NCBI GenBank assembly: GCA_027487195.1
Contig: JAIYEB010000124.1
Coordinates: 1-6,501, forward strand
Direction: 5' to 3'
Length of the DNA stretch: 6,501 nt
Source of the DNA: Hyphomicrobiales bacterium
GTDB taxonomy: Bacteria > Pseudomonadota > Alphaproteobacteria > Rhizobiales > UBA4765
Shown piece after piece: positions 6,379 through 6,501 of the stretch. Position 1 is the stretch's first letter. Every line of letters begins with the position of its first letter. Under the pieces are notes generated by a model, which saw nothing but the letters and a program-made list of their open reading frames with translations, did no database searches and was not told where the DNA came from. Made by a program: the position numbers and the translations under genes.

Positions 6379-6501
6379 GCGCGCCCGAAAAGCCCGCCAT
6401 GGCTGTGGCCCTGGCCTACGCACATCCCGGTGTGCCGCGCGTTTCCGCAAGCGGCCGGGGAAACATGGCCGCCAGGATCGTCGAGACAGCCCGTGCATCC
6501 G
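6375..6501 (+). CDS. Small FlhB C-terminal-like protein (FhlX/EscU-YscU-HrcU type), partial
   Basis: The ATG at 6375 overlaps the TGA of the FliK-like gene, and 42 codons are seen before the window ends. The readable part shows AVALAY, PRVSASGRG and AARIVETAR, which align with the start of the cytoplasmic C-terminal domain of FlhB (AVALKY...P.V.AKG...A..I...A). The membrane part of FlhB is absent, because the protein starts right at this domain. The NPTH self-cleavage motif that would come just before AVAL is replaced by EKPAM. This fits the short stand-alone FlhB-like proteins often paired with FliK-like genes. These may interact with the flagellar or type III export switch. An AGGCAGG stretch ahead is a weak ribosome site, so coupling is likely. 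Confidence 0.75.
   Translation, partial: MSAPEKPAMAVALAYAHPGVPRVSASGRGNMAARIVETARAS

Overview
The window is GC-rich, gene-dense bacterial DNA. Codon use, many 4-base gene overlaps, GTG starts and the protein families point to an alphaproteobacterium. A Caulobacterales/Hyphomonadaceae- or Rhodobacterales-like origin is my best guess, made from sequence feel rather than a search.

Layout. (1) Positions 1-2905, minus strand: a tightly packed four-gene unit. In transcription order it encodes an exported substrate-binding protein of the NMT1/THI5/SsuA type with a Tat-like signal, an HMG-CoA lyase family enzyme, a ureidoglycolate lyase (AllA) family protein, and the N-terminal part of a YfhO-like polytopic membrane protein that runs off the left edge. 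Each successive pair overlaps by 4 bases (GTGA, ATGA, GTGA), so the unit is almost certainly co-transcribed and translationally coupled. (2) Positions 2906-3076: an intergenic stretch with an inverted repeat just upstream of the operon and a hairpin terminator behind the next gene. (3) Positions 3077-4807, minus strand: a complete long-chain fatty acyl-CoA synthetase (FadD type) with a strong Shine-Dalgarno. (4) Positions 4808-4965: a divergent control region with a possible promoter and two inverted repeats. (5) Positions 4966-6501, plus strand: a protein with a FliK C-terminal (Flg_hook) domain, overlapping by 4 bases a small FlhB C-terminal-like protein cut by the right edge.

How the parts may work together. 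FadD activates fatty acids to acyl-CoA and is probably a monocistronic housekeeping gene. The four-gene unit couples a periplasmic binding protein to two carbon-carbon or carbon-nitrogen lyases, which suggests uptake and breakdown of a small organic acid. No transporter permease or ATPase is visible, so this is inference. The FliK-like/FlhB-like pair is a recurrent flagellar or type III export-related module, separate from the rest.

I see no mobile element, CRISPR array, tRNA or rRNA, and no clearly new system. The points most worth a second look are the unusual lyase pairing in the operon and the palindromes in the divergent control region.
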